NCBI RefSeq assembly: GCF_051622035.1 | Contig: NC_135360.1 | Coordinates: forward strand, 186,001 to 250,000 | Source: Arctopsyche grandis | Lineage: Eukaryota; Arthropoda; Insecta; Trichoptera; Hydropsychidae | Direction: 5' to 3' | DNA length: 64,000 bases | Shown here: one piece after another, positions 32,272 through 43,769 of the stretch | Layout: each line of letters starts with the position of its first letter | How positions within the stretch are numbered: the stretch's first letter is position 1 | Program-made: the position numbers and the translations under genes | The notes under the pieces: generated by a model | The model's input: only the letters and a program-made list of their open reading frames with translations | Database searches by the model: none | Told to the model about the DNA's origin: nothing

Positions 32272-35200
32272 CTAAGCTACCGAAGTTGACGGAATTGAAG
32301 CTGCTGTTTCTCCTCCCTCTTGCTGATCTTCCTTCCTGTCAAGTGGTCCTTGTGGTAGAATCGGCAATGGCGCCACTAGATGACTGGACCGACGAAACTC
32401 TCCGCTGGCAGTAAAGACGTCGACGACTCGAACTCTGCCATCTGGTCCGGGATACAATTTAGTGACTCGACCCAAGACCCATCGGGTTGGCAGCATGTGT
32501 TCCTCCTTTAACAGGACCATTTGACCCACACTCAGATTGTTGCTCGAGTCCTTCTTCCATTTGTGTCGTAACTGCAAAGAATGTAAATATTCCGCCGACC
32601 AACGTTTCCAAAATGCTGCTGTGGTCAAATGTATCTGAAGCAGATTGGCATGGACATTAGTGTTATATTTAACCTCCATTGGAAGAGCGAGTAAGGATCT
32701 GCCAATTAAGAAATGTCCAGGTGTGAGGGGTAAAAGGTCTAGTGGATCCGAAGACAAGGGACTAAGAGGACGGGAATTCATGCAAGCTTCTATTTGAGTC
32801 AATACCGTACAAAATGATTCGAAATTTAAGGTGGTGGCCTTTAACACCTTGTTTAAATGAATCTTCATGGATTTAACCGCTGCTTCCCACAGCCCTCCCA
32901 TGTGAGGCGCCCTTGGCGGGTTAAACTTCCAACGAATCCCTTCGGAGGCTACATACCGTAGTAGCTTCTCCTCATGAGGACGTTCGTAAATTAATTTTAC
33001 TAAATTAACGAGTTCACGACTTGCACCGACAAAATTAGTAGCATTGTCGGAATATATCGTATTGGGCCTGCCACGTCTGGCTACGAATCTTCTTAAACAA
33101 TTTAAGAAATTTGAACTCGTTAAGTCTCCGACAAGTTCCAAGTGAACTGCCTTACTGGAAAAACACACAAAGACACAAACGTAACCCTTAATTATCTTAG
33201 AATTCTTATTGCAACCACTCTTCACAGGAAAAGGTCCTGCGAAATCTATCCCCACATGACTGAAAGGAAAATTCGCAGTGGTACGTTCAAGCGGGAGTAA
33301 TCCCATTAATCTATTGTGTGACAGTGGTTTATTTCTGAAACAAATGACACATGAACGCACCACTCCTTTGACAGTATTATGTCCGGCCAATGGCCAATAG
33401 GTCTGCCGCAATAACGACAGTAAGGCTTGAGTACCCAAGTGAATGTATTTCAAGTGCGCATCTCGGACAATCATGTGTGTAAGTTTATGCTTATTTGACA
33501 AGATAATGGGTGACGTTGATAGAGTTGTTCCCAGAGGAAGTCTACTTCCAACACAAATTAAATTCTCGTGGAATAGAGGGGACAATTTAGCTAATTTACT
33601 GCTACTGGGAATTGGATGTCCCTTGCTCAGCAAACGATATTCCAATGGAAATGATTCCATTTGCGATAACCTTATCAAATTATTTAAAGCATCTTTTAAT
33701 TCTAAAGCGGACGGTTCGTTATTTTCTTTAACGTTTAATTGTTTATTCCTTAGTGGCCGACGAACATATGATAAAACTCGAAGGAGTCTTGGAAGATGAG
33801 AATATTTATCTATCCAATTATTTTCCCTCACAAGGGTAGCGTTAGTGACTACCCTTCTCTCTGGAAGATCTATTGTGATCTCAGGAGGTCTTCGAGGCCA
33901 TCGTGATTCATCTAATTTCAACCAACTAGGGCCGTCCCACCATAACGAATTATGATTTAATTCTGATGGTTGAGTCCCTCGAGAAATTAAATCTGCTGGA
34001 TTGTCTGTAGAGGAGACATGGTACCACTCAATGGGTTGAGATATTGATTGGATTTCGGCCACTCGATTGGCAACGAAGGTAGTCCATTTACATGACTCTC
34101 CCCTAATCCAATGCAATGCGACGGTTGAATCCGTCCAATAATATTTTTCATTAATATGAATTGTTAATTGGTCTATTGTTGACTTCATTAACTTTGATAA
34201 TAACATAGCGGAGCACAGCTCTAAACGCGGAATAGTTACAAAACTGAGCGGAGCGACTCTCGAACGAGAACACACAAGATGACATTTGGAATTTCCCAAT
34301 TGATCAGTACATTTTACATAAATACAAGCACCATAAGCTTTCTCGGATGCGTCACAAAATCCGTGTGCCTGTATATTAATGGCATTATTTAGTATTATCA
34401 ATCTAGGAATTTTATAAAGTTTCATGACTGTATTGGATAATTGACAATCCTTCCATTTTTTGAAGATTGTCTGAGGAATGAGTTCAATAAGTTTTAATAA
34501 AAATAAATTTAACCAATCTGATTGGACACTAGGTTCCACCATCAAAATATTATTTAGTGAGATATTGGACGTTGTCTTTGCGGACGCATCAAAAACTACA
34601 CGATATTTAGTGGTAAGGCTAGACTCCTTAACCACGACGTGATGAGGTAAATAACAATGAACCTCATGTGCCTCCGGAGGTTCACACTCTGACATGTGTC
34701 CTAAATTTATGTACTCTTCTAAAACTTTATTGTATTCCATTTTTAAATTATTATTGGCTAAAAAACGTCTTTCCAAAGTTTTGTGTCTTTTCTCCGCAAT
34801 GTGCAATGAACTTCCTAATACTACCGGGGAATTTTTATATGGTAAAGCTACACAAAATCTACCGTTTTTATCTCGTGATGTGTGTGCTTGGAAATGTTCC
34901 TCACATCTTTTCTCCTCAAGAGATTGATGTTTTACCATAGGAACCTGGTCTATCATCCAAAAGTTTTGAATGTGACTGTCTAATTGACTTAAGCCTATGT
35001 GGCTCTTCCCTGGAGCATTATTTACTTCGGGATATGGACCAACTATTGTCCATCCGAATTCGGTATCCTTTAAGATAGGCATACCTTTTCCTAACTGGAT
35101 GGTTCCTGCTTTCATAGCATGAACGCAAATCTCGGCGCCGAGCAATAAATCGATTGGCGTCGGTTTATTCCAAAGGGGATCTGATAACTTGATTCCCGCT

Positions 35201-36894
35201 GGTATTGAAATTAACTGTTGATCCAGTTTCACAGTTGGAATTTCGCCAGTAATTTCTGGTAATACCAAACACAACACTTTGGTTGAGTAATTAGTGGTTG
35301 AAGACCTTATGGTCACCTTGGTGATGTGACGAATGCTACTTTCTTGATTAGCGATACCTACAATTTTTTGAGAGATTTTCTCTAACTTGAAGTTATTCTT
35401 CTTAGCGAAAGATGTGGTAACATAGTTGACTTGTGAGCCGGAATCTAATAATGTGCGACCCTTAACGACCGTTCCATTGGACGTTATAATGTCTACTTGT
35501 ACCGTGGGTAAAATTATCTCCCTTTGAGAGAAATAAGTAGAATGAGCATTAATTGACTTCCTTCCCGTATTATTTGAACTAAATGTATCGTCCTGATGCA
35601 ACAAAGTATGATGGTTTTGTTTGCACCTTAAGCAATTATAGTTAGACTTGCAATTTGTTATCTTATGCGATGAATTTAAACATTTAAAACACATGTTATT
35701 AGATTTAACGAATTCATTTCTTTCCAAACTGGATTTTGCTTTGAATTTATCACATTTGCCTATGAAATGATTATTTCGACAAAATGCACATGCGTTTACC
35801 TTACTTGATGGGTTTTTATTCGCGACATGAGTTCTCCTGATTCGTTGACGGTTATGAGGGAATTCTTTCACCGTAATTACAGATGCAGTAGATTGTAATA
35901 CGTTACATCTATTCTGCAGAAACGTTTCTAACTTCTCGTACGGTGGCATTTCTCTGTCAACCAGAGATGTTTCCCAGTCCTTTAATAAACTAAATGGTAA
36001 TTTCCTTAGAACTAAACATGTTACCCATGGATCTAAAATTTCTCTCGCGTAACCCAATGATTCAATGTTTTTAATACACACCGTTACCTTATTTAATAGA
36101 TCTCTCAATTCGATATGTGATTCCTTTGTGATTAATTTTAAGTCACAAAGTGAGTTGATCCTAGTTTTAAGATTAAGTCTTGGTAAATTGTATTGCTTGT
36201 CTAAAATACTCCACGTTATTTCATAATTGTCTGAGCTAATATCTAACCCTGATACAGCTGCTAAAGCGGGACCGAGTAATGATTGATGCAAATATAGTAA
36301 TTTCGTGACATTCGAATATTCCGTTTTGTTTCCTATTGTATTCTTAAAAGCTTGTTGAAATGATTGCCATTCAGATGGATCTCCCTGAAATGTGGGAATA
36401 GTCAACGTCGGTAACTTATCTCTAGCAAATTTAATTGTTGTTTGCTCTACTTTTAGTTGATTATTTTGAATGGATTGTCTATCTAATGTCGCTTTAAGAT
36501 TTTGAATTGTCATTGAAATCATGTCGAACTCTTCGTCTATTTGATCCGCCTGCTCTATATCTGTGAGGTTATCTAAATACTCATAATGGAGTTTATGGAA
36601 ATAGTCGTATGCTTTTTCAATAATTTGATACTGTCCTTCATTTATTTCGGAGGTTCTTTCTATTTTTCCCTTTAGTCTTTTTAACGCGCCCGAATACCTT
36701 AATTCTATTGACGCCATTGTCACTTCTACTTTATTTTCTTTCGCTAATGTTTTTATCGATTGAGTCTGACTTCGAGTCTGATGTATTCTAGAGCTTGACC
36801 TGTCTCTACTAAGTTCTACGTCCCTAGTTGGATTTCGACCTTTATGCGACTTGGAAGTCGAAGCTTCTATTTCCTCGTTTTCAGCACTTGACAT
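32272..36894 (-). CDS. BEL/Pao Gag-Pol polyprotein, in-frame loss of reverse-transcriptase core
   Basis: A single 1540-residue ORF; the ATG is preceded directly by an in-frame TAA. Gag: Ser/Arg-rich start, DUF1759-like region (about 155-330), three zinc knuckles at 369-381, 402-415 and 421-433 (the last ending in His). Aspartic protease (DUF1758-like) with D484-S-G. The A17/RT entry segment reaches KYRVVFDAS (763-771) and SLNNIL, but at about residue 800 it passes straight to the connector before RNase H. No ADIEKMY-like or YVDD-like motif follows, so roughly 250-300 residues usual in the family are absent. RNase H: D848, E892, D922, D964. Integrase: His/Cys zinc region (1147-1185), D1217, D1283, E1337. 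The C-terminus is integrase-like and there is no env. Gag, protease, RNase H and integrase look usable; the protein could not itself reverse transcribe. Confidence 0.93.
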   Translation of the reverse strand: MSSAENEEIEASTSKSHKGRNPTRDVELSRDRSSSRIHQTRSQTQSIKTLAKENKVEVTMASIELRYSGALKRLKGKIERTSEINEGQYQIIEKAYDYFHKLHYEYLDNLTDIEQADQIDEEFDMISMTIQNLKATLDRQSIQNNQLKVEQTTIKFARDKLPTLTIPTFQGDPSEWQSFQQAFKNTIGNKTEYSNVTKLLYLHQSLLGPALAAVSGLDISSDNYEITWSILDKQYNLPRLNLKTRINSLCDLKLITKESHIELRDLLNKVTVCIKNIESLGYAREILDPWVTCLVLRKLPFSLLKDWETSLVDREMPPYEKLETFLQNRCNVLQSTASVITVKEFPHNRQRIRRTHVANKNPSSKVNACAFCRNNHFIGKCDKFKAKSSLERNEFVKSNNMCFKCLNSSHKITNCKSNYNCLRCKQNHHTLLHQDDTFSSNNTGRKSINAHSTYFSQREIILPTVQVDIITSNGTVVKGRTLLDSGSQVNYVTTSFAKKNNFKLEKISQKIVGIANQESSIRHITKVTIRSSTTNYSTKVLCLVLPEITGEIPTVKLDQQLISIPAGIKLSDPLWNKPTPIDLLLGAEICVHAMKAGTIQLGKGMPILKDTEFGWTIVGPYPEVNNAPGKSHIGLSQLDSHIQNFWMIDQVPMVKHQSLEEKRCEEHFQAHTSRDKNGRFCVALPYKNSPVVLGSSLHIAEKRHKTLERRFLANNNLKMEYNKVLEEYINLGHMSECEPPEAHEVHCYLPHHVVVKESSLTTKYRVVFDASAKTTSNISLNNILMVEPSVQSDWLNLFLLKLIELIPQTIFKKWKDCQLSNTVMKLYKIPRLIILNNAINIQAHGFCDASEKAYGACIYVKCTDQLGNSKCHLVCSRSRVAPLSFVTIPRLELCSAMLLSKLMKSTIDQLTIHINEKYYWTDSTVALHWIRGESCKWTTFVANRVAEIQSISQPIEWYHVSSTDNPADLISRGTQPSELNHNSLWWDGPSWLKLDESRWPRRPPEITIDLPERRVVTNATLVRENNWIDKYSHLPRLLRVLSYVRRPLRNKQLNVKENNEPSALELKDALNNLIRLSQMESFPLEYRLLSKGHPIPSSSKLAKLSPLFHENLICVGSRLPLGTTLSTSPIILSNKHKLTHMIVRDAHLKYIHLGTQALLSLLRQTYWPLAGHNTVKGVVRSCVICFRNKPLSHNRLMGLLPLERTTANFPFSHVGIDFAGPFPVKSGCNKNSKIIKGYVCVFVCFSSKAVHLELVGDLTSSNFLNCLRRFVARRGRPNTIYSDNATNFVGASRELVNLVKLIYERPHEEKLLRYVASEGIRWKFNPPRAPHMGGLWEAAVKSMKIHLNKVLKATTLNFESFCTVLTQIEACMNSRPLSPLSSDPLDLLPLTPGHFLIGRSLLALPMEVKYNTNVHANLLQIHLTTAAFWKRWSAEYLHSLQLRHKWKKDSSNNLSVGQMVLLKEEHMLPTRWVLGRVTKLYPGPDGRVRVVDVFTASGEFRRSSHLVAPLPILPQGPLDRKEDQQEGGETAASIPSTSVA

Positions 36895-37080
36895 TTATTT
36901 CAGAAAGTTGCACTATTTCGTCTCATAAATACAGTTATTCTCTACTATAGCTGTCAATTGAACTATTCGTAGAGATAAGGTAATAATATTCAATGATTAA
37001 CCGTGAATCTTAATATTCTACTTTAACTATTATCACCAGAATCTATCCAACATATTTTGGAAGAAATAACAACCCTAAAT
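36895..37080 (-). other. BEL leader immediately upstream of gag
   Basis: Unique untranslated sequence between the gag ATG and the leader tandem repeats, nearly the same as 1240-1425 of copy 1 (about three or four substitutions). No gene or recognisable site was seen. Confidence 0.7.
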
Positions 37081-38000
37081 TGGTGGGTGCTTGATTTAAA
37101 CCACTTTGGGGCTACAAGTCTTGTGATTTATTTTAAATCACCACTGTTTCATCACACATTATGAAACAAAGAGATCTACCGATGTATGAATATGCCGGTA
37201 TGTACTTGGTTTAAGCCACTTTGGGGCTACAAGTATAATTCCACATTTATCGTGGAAGGGGGGGGGGGGAGGGTGTTTCTACACACATTAAGAAACAAAG
37301 ATCTACCGATATGAATATACCGGTATGTACTTGGTTTAAGTCACTTTGGGGCTACAAGTATAATTCCACATTTATCGTGGAAGGGGGGGGGGGGGAGGGT
37401 GTTTCTACACACATTAAGAAACAAAGATCTACCGATATGAATATACCGGTATGTACTTGGTTTAAGCCACTTTGGGGCTACAAGTATAATTCCACATTTA
37501 TCGTGGAAGGGGGGGGGGGGAGGGTGTTTCTACACACATTAAGAAACAAAGATCTACCGATATGAATATACCGGTATGTACTTGGTTTAAGCCACTTTGG
37601 GGCTACAAGTACAATTCCACATTTATCGTGGAAGGGGGGGGGGGGAGGGTGTTTCTACACACATTAAGAAACAAAGATCTACCGATATGAATATACCGGT
37701 ATGTACTTGGTTTAAGCCACTTTGGGGCTACAAGTATAATTCCACATTTATCGTGGAAGGGGGGGGGGGGGAGGGTGTTTCTACACACATTAAGAAACAA
37801 AGATCTACCGATATGAATATACCGGTATGTACTTGGTTTAAGCCACTTTGGGGCTACAAGTATAATTCCACATTTATTGTGGAGGGGGGAGGGGGGAGAA
37901 AGTTTCTACACACATTAAGAAACAAAGAGATCTGCCGGTATATGAATATACCGGTATGTACTTGGTTTAAGCCACTTTGGGGCTACAAGTATAATTCCCC
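37081..38000 (-). repeat. 125-bp tandem repeats in BEL leader, copy 2 (about 8 units)
   Basis: The marker TTTAAGCC (or variant) recurs at about 37089, 37208, 37333, 37459, 37584, 37709, 37835 and 37964; spacing is 125-126 bp in the core and 119-129 bp at the ends. Inner units are almost identical, while the outer ones match the four units of copy 1. Each unit has a 10-13-base G run, CCACATTTATCGTGG (hairpin), GTTTCT...AGAAAC (hairpin) and TACCGATATG...CCGGTA. Copy 2 is longer than copy 1 between gag and LTR by 501 bp, exactly four units. Confidence 0.92.
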
Positions 38001-38528
38001 ACGTGCTTTGCTAATTTTACACTACATCTGATTTTACACTTTTAATACGAAATTCGATGCGACCGATGAAACATTCCTTCGTAGCGCGATATTATTTTAT
38101 ACAATCGCGTTAATTAATTGTTATACTTTAAAACATATTTTAAAAACTGACCTACCCACATGATTGCCTTTTGAACAGATTGCCTGAGATTGAATACATT
38201 CACTTACTTGAATATCCTTTACGATGTTTATGTGATCGTTCCGATAATTTTGGATTACCTCTGTGTCCCATGCGTCTTTGTAGGTTATGTTTTTATTTAT
38301 ATATTTTCTGCGTCAATCACGCGGTCATGTACCTCTGTACATCAATCAATATATTGCTGAAATAGAAGCAAACATGTTATTAGTATTGGAAAGGTATGGA
38401 TAGTAACAAAGGAACGATACCGATTTCTTAATTGACATCCATTTTTTCTCGACCACGTTTTTTCCTATTGGTTTGTCCGTTTGGTGTTGTGGCCTAGGTT
38501 ACTGGTGTCCGGTTCGAAGTGACCATCA
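38001..38528 (-). other. BEL leader between 5' LTR and leader repeats, no gene
   Basis: Untranslated, AT-rich, near-identical to copy 1. The only notable element is the candidate primer-binding site beside the LTR. A short plus-strand frame (38171-38365) is antisense to the element and unsupported. Confidence 0.7.
38508..38525 (-). promoter_or_regulatory. Candidate tRNA primer-binding site
   Basis: Three bases inside the 5' LTR the sense strand reads TGGTCACTTCGAACCGGA, starting with the TGG expected for pairing to a tRNA CCA end and containing TTCGAACC, which resembles a T-arm complement. The spacing between TGG and TTCGAA is shorter than in a standard tRNA 3' end, so the primer tRNA is not assigned. 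Confidence 0.4.
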
Positions 38529-38759
38529 TGGAAAAGACTTCGATAATGGTTTGATGTAGTTTATTGAAATGTAAAATTTGCACGTGGTGGTTCAGCGGAG
38601 CGTACGGAACACAAGTTGTCCGTAAGCCGTCTGCTCGCTGACTCTGTCGACCGTCGCGTATTTCCGCTTGGGCCGACACTAATGCCAACTCGTCAATAAT
38701 GCCAATCGACAATCAGTTAATAAGACTGTTTGCCACACGTCATTACAAAAGTCGGAACA
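38529..38759 (-). repeat. 5' LTR of BEL/Pao copy 2
   Basis: 231 bp, TG...CA, followed by the duplicated CTAAC (38760-38764). Position 38625 is A where the 3' LTR and copy 1 have C; the change breaks one arm of the CGTACGGA/TCCGTACG inverted repeat, so it probably arose in this LTR after insertion. Confidence 0.95.
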
Positions 38760-41700
38760 CTAACCATCACCGAAATCAAAGAATTCGACAATGCAAAAAT
38801 ATACACAAAACTCGCTAGCCTCACCAAACCTAGCCCAATCTAACCTAACCATCACCGAAATCAAAGAATTCGACATTGCAAAAATATACACAAAACTCGC
38901 TTCCCTCACTAAACCTAACCCAACCTAACCTAACCATCACCGAAATCAAAGAATTCGACATTGCAAAAATATACACAAAACTCGCTTACCTCACCAAACC
39001 TAACCCAACCTAGCCTAACTATCACCGAAATCAAAGACATCTACAATGCAAAAATATACACAAAACCCACTAACCTCACCAAACCTAACCCAACCTTACC
39101 TTTCCATCACCGAAATCAAAGAATTCGACATTGCAAAAATTTACACGAAACTCGCTTACCTCACCAAACCTAACCCAACCTAACTTAACGATCATCGAAA
39201 TCAAAGAACTCGAGTTTTTTAAATTTACACAAAACTCGCTAACGTCACCAAACCTAACCCAACCCAACCTAACCGTCACCGAATCCAAAGAATTCGACAT
39301 TGCAAAAATATACACAAAACTCGCTTACCTCACTAAACCTAACCCAACCTAACCTTACCATCACCGAAATCAAAGAATTCGACATTGCAAAAATATACAC
39401 GAAACTCGCTTCACTCAACAAACCTAACCCAACCTAACTTAACGATCAACGAAATCAAAGAACTCGAGTTTTTAAGATTTACACAAAACTCGCTAACCTC
39501 ACCAAACATAACCCAACCCAACCTGACCGTCACCGAAATAAAAGAATTCGACAAAGCAAAAATATACACAAAACTCGCTAACCTCACCAAACCTAACCCA
39601 ACCCAACATAACCGTCACCGAAATCAAAGAATTCGACATTGCAAAAATATACATAAAACTCGCTTGCCTCACTAAACCTAACCCAACCTAACCTTACCAT
39701 CACCGAAATCAAAGAATTCGACAATGCAAAAATATACCCAAAACCCGCTTACCTCACCAAACCTAACCCAACCTAACCTAACTATCACCGAAATAAAAGA
39801 ATTCCACAATGCAAAAATATACACAAAACTCGCTAACCTCACCAAACCTAACCCAACCTAGCCTTACTATCACCGAAATCAAAGAATTCGACAATGCAAA
39901 AATTTACCCAAAACCCGCTTACCTCACCAAACCTAACCCATTCTAACCTAACCATCACCGAAATCAAAGAATTCGACATTGCAAAAATATACACAAGACT
40001 CGCTTAACTCACCAAACCTAACCCAACCAAGCCTTACTATCACCGAAGTCAAAGAATTCGACAATGCAAAAATATACACAAAACTCGCTAACCTCACCAA
40101 ACCTAACCCAACCCAACCTAACCGTCACCGAAATCAAAGAATTCGACATTGCAAAAATATATACAAAACTCGCTTACCTCACTAAACCTAACCCAACCTA
40201 ACCTAACCATCACCGAAAACAAAGAATTCGACAATGCAAAAATATACACAAAACTCGCTAACCTAACCAACCCTCACCCAACCTAGCCTAACTATCACCG
40301 AAATCAAAGAATTCGACATCGCAAAAATATACACAAAACCCACTAACCTCACCAAACCTAACCCAACCTTACCATACCATCACCGAAATCAAAGAATTCG
40401 ACATTGCAAAAATATACACGAAACTCGCTTCACTCACCAAACCTAACCCAACCTAACTTAACGATCATCGTAATCAAAGAACTCGAGTTTTTTAGATTTA
40501 CACAAAACTCGCTAACGTCACCAAACCTAACCCAACCCAACCTAACCGTCACCGAATCCAAAGAATTCGACATTGCAAAAATATACACAAAACTCGCTTA
40601 CCTCACTAAACCTAACCCAACCTAACCTTACCATCACCGAAATCAAAGAATTCGACATTGCAAAAATATACACGAAACTCGCTTCACTCACCAAACCTAA
40701 CCCAACCTAACTTAACGATCAACGAAATCAAAGAACTCGAGTTTTTAAGATTTACACAAAACTCGCTAACCTCACCAAACATAACCCAACCCAACCTAAC
40801 CGTCACCGAAATCAAAGAATTCGACATTTTAAAAATAAACACAAAAATCGCTAACCTCACCAAACCTAACCCAACCTAGCCTAACTATCACCGAAATCAA
40901 AGAATTCGACATCGCAAAAATATACACAAAACCCGCTTACCTCACCAAATCTCACCCAACCTAACCTTACCATCACCGAAATCAGAGAATTCGACATTGC
41001 AAAAATATACACGAAACTCGCTTAACTCACCAAACCTAACCCAATCTAACCTAAACATCACCGAAATCAAAGAATTCGAGATTTTAAAATTTGAACAAAA
41101 CTCGCTTACCTCACCAAACCTAACCCAACCTTACCAAACCATCACCGAAATCAAAGAATTCGAGATTGCAAAAATATACACAAAACTCGCTTTCCTCACT
41201 CAACCTAACCCAACCTAACCTTACCATCACCGAAATCAAAGAATTCGACATTGCAAAAATATACACGAAACTCGCTTTACTCACCAAACCTAACCCAACC
41301 TAACTTAACGATCAACGAAATCAAAGAACTCGAGTTTTTAAGATGTACACAAAACTCGCTAACCTCACCAAACCTAACCCAACCCAACCTAACCGTCACC
41401 GAAATCAAAGAATTCGACATTGCAAAAATATACACAAAACTCGCTTACCTCACTAAACCTAACCCAACCTAACCTTACCATCACCGAAATCAAAGAATTC
41501 TAAATTTTAAAAATAAACACAAAACTCGCTAACCTCACCAAACCTAACCCAACCTAGCCTAACTATCACCGAAATCAAAGAATTTGACATCGCAAAAATA
41601 TACACAAAACTCGCTTACCTCACCAAACCTAATCCAACCTAGCCCTACTATCACCGAAATAAAAGAATTCGACAATGCAAAAATATACACAAAACTCGCT

Positions 41701-43622
41701 TACCTCACCAAACCTAACCCAACCAAGCCTAACTATCACCGAAGTCAAAGAATTCGACAATGCAAAAATATACACAAAACTCGCTAACCTCACCAAACCT
41801 AACCCAACCTAGCCTTACTCTAACCGAAATCAAAGAATTCGACATTTTAAAAATATACACAAAACTCGCTAACCTCACCAAACCTAACCCAACCTAGCCT
41901 AACTTTTACCGAAATCAAAGAATTCGACATTGCAAAAATATACACAAACCTCGCTTTCCTCATTTAACCTAACCCAACCTAACGTAAACATCACCGAAAT
42001 CAAAGAATTCGACATTGCAAAAATTAAAATTAAACTCGCTCACCTCACCAAACCTTACCCAACCTAGCATTACTATCACCGAAATCAAAGAATTCGACAA
42101 TGCAAAAATATACACAAAACTCGCTAGCCTCACCAAACCTAACCCAATCTAACCTAACCATAACCGAAATCAAAGAATTCGACATTGCAAAAATATACAC
42201 AAAACTCGCTTCCCTCACTAAACCTAACCCAACCTAACCTAACCATCACCGAAATCAAAGAATTCGACATTGCAAAAATATACACAAAACTCGCTTACCT
42301 CACCATACCGAACCCAACCTAACCTAACCATCACCGAAATCAAAGCATTCGACATTGCAAAAATAAACACAAAACTTGCAAACCTCACCAAACCTAACCC
42401 AACCTAGCCTAACTATCACCGAAATAAAAGAATTCAACATTGCAAAAATATACACAAAACTCGCTTCCCTCACTAAACCTAACCCAACTTTACCTAACCA
42501 TCACCGAAATCAAAGAATTCGACATTGCAAAAATATACACGAAACTCGCGTAACTCACCAAACCTAACTTACATAACCTAACCATCACCGATATCAAAGA
42601 ATTTGAGATTTTAAAATTTAAACAAAACTCGCTTACCTCACCAAAACTAACCTAACCTAGCCTAACTATCACCGAAATCAAAGAATTCGACAATGCAAAA
42701 ATATACCCAAAACCCGCTAACCTCACAAAACCTAACCCAACCTAGCCCTACTCTTACCGAAATCAAAGAATTCGACATTTTAAAAATATACACAAAACTC
42801 GCTAACCTCACCAAACCTAACCCAACCTAGCCTAACTTTTACCGAAATCAAAGAATTCGACATTGCAAAAATATACATAAAACTCGCTAACCTTACCAAA
42901 CCTATCCCAACCTAACCTTACCATCACCGAAATCAAAGAATTCGACATTGCAAAAATATACACAAACCTCGCTTTCCTCATTTAACCTAACCCAACCTAA
43001 CGTAAACATCACCGAAATCAAAGAATTCGACATTGCAAAAATTAAAATTAAACTCGCTAACCTCACCAAACCTTACCCAACCTAGCATAACTATCACCGA
43101 AATCAAAGAATTCGACAATGCAAAAATATACACAAAACTCGCTAGCCTCACCAAACCTAACCCAATCTAACCTAACCATCACCGAAATCAAAGAATTTGA
43201 CATTGCAAAAATATACACAAAACTCGCTTCCCTCACTAAACCTAACCCAACCTAACCTAACCATCACCGAAATCAAAGAATTCGACATTGCAAAAATAAA
43301 CACAAAACTTGCAAACCTCACCAAACCTAACCCAACCTAGCCTAACTATCACCGAAATAAAAGAATTCAACATTGCAAAAATATACACAAAACTCGCTTC
43401 CCTCACTAAACCTAACCCAACCTATCCTAACCATCACCGAAATCAAAGAATTCGACATTGCAAAAATATACACAAAACTCGCTTACCTCACCATACCGAA
43501 CCCAACCTTACCTAACCATCACCGAAATCAAAGAAATCTACATTGCAAAAATATACACGAAACTCGCTTAACTCACCAAACCTAACCCAACCTAACCTAA
43601 CCATCACCGAAATCAAAAAAAT
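38760..43622. repeat. 85-bp satellite array, block S3 (about 57 monomers)
   Basis: Same family and orientation. It is relatively rich in the 84-bp spacer variant with an XhoI site (CTCGAGTTTTTAAG) around 39.2-41.4 kb. The stretch 41584 to about 42340 recurs at 59388 to about 60145 (offset 17804). The array stops inside a run of seven A at 43615-43621, where the next element is inserted. No gene. Confidence 0.96.
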
Positions 43623-43769
43623 TCGGGTGTGACCAACCCATGACTTTATCTATGTATTTGAGGAATATAAGAAGGTTACAAAACAAAATTCAATATTGAA
43701 CTAATAACTATGATAGCGATACAAATTGAGCGCGAATATATGCAAATACTTGCACAAGACAAAAGTTCT

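Larger units (their letters stand above)
31004..38759 (-). mobile_element. BEL/Pao LTR retrotransposon copy 2, both ends intact but RT core missing
   Basis: A 7756-bp minus-strand element with two 231-bp LTRs differing at one base and a 5-bp target duplication CTAAC (30999-31003 and 38760-38764), the size usual for BEL/Pao. Inside are a leader with about eight 125-bp repeats, one 1540-codon gag-pol ORF and a 1-kb 3' UTR. Removing the element restores a normal monomer like that near 11715. The ORF has Gag, zinc knuckles, aspartic protease, RNase H and integrase, but not the central palm of the reverse transcriptase. The copy is therefore a recent insertion, most simply mobilised in trans by an intact relative. 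Confidence 0.93.

Noticed and set aside
37311..38031. Plus-strand frames of 84 and 144 codons in the BEL leader repeats.
   Set aside because: Glycine-rich translation of the poly-G repeat units on the antisense strand; frame depends on G-run length.
38171..38365. A 64-codon plus-strand frame present in both BEL copies.
   Set aside because: Antisense to the element, no recognisable domain; conservation follows from near-identity of the copies.
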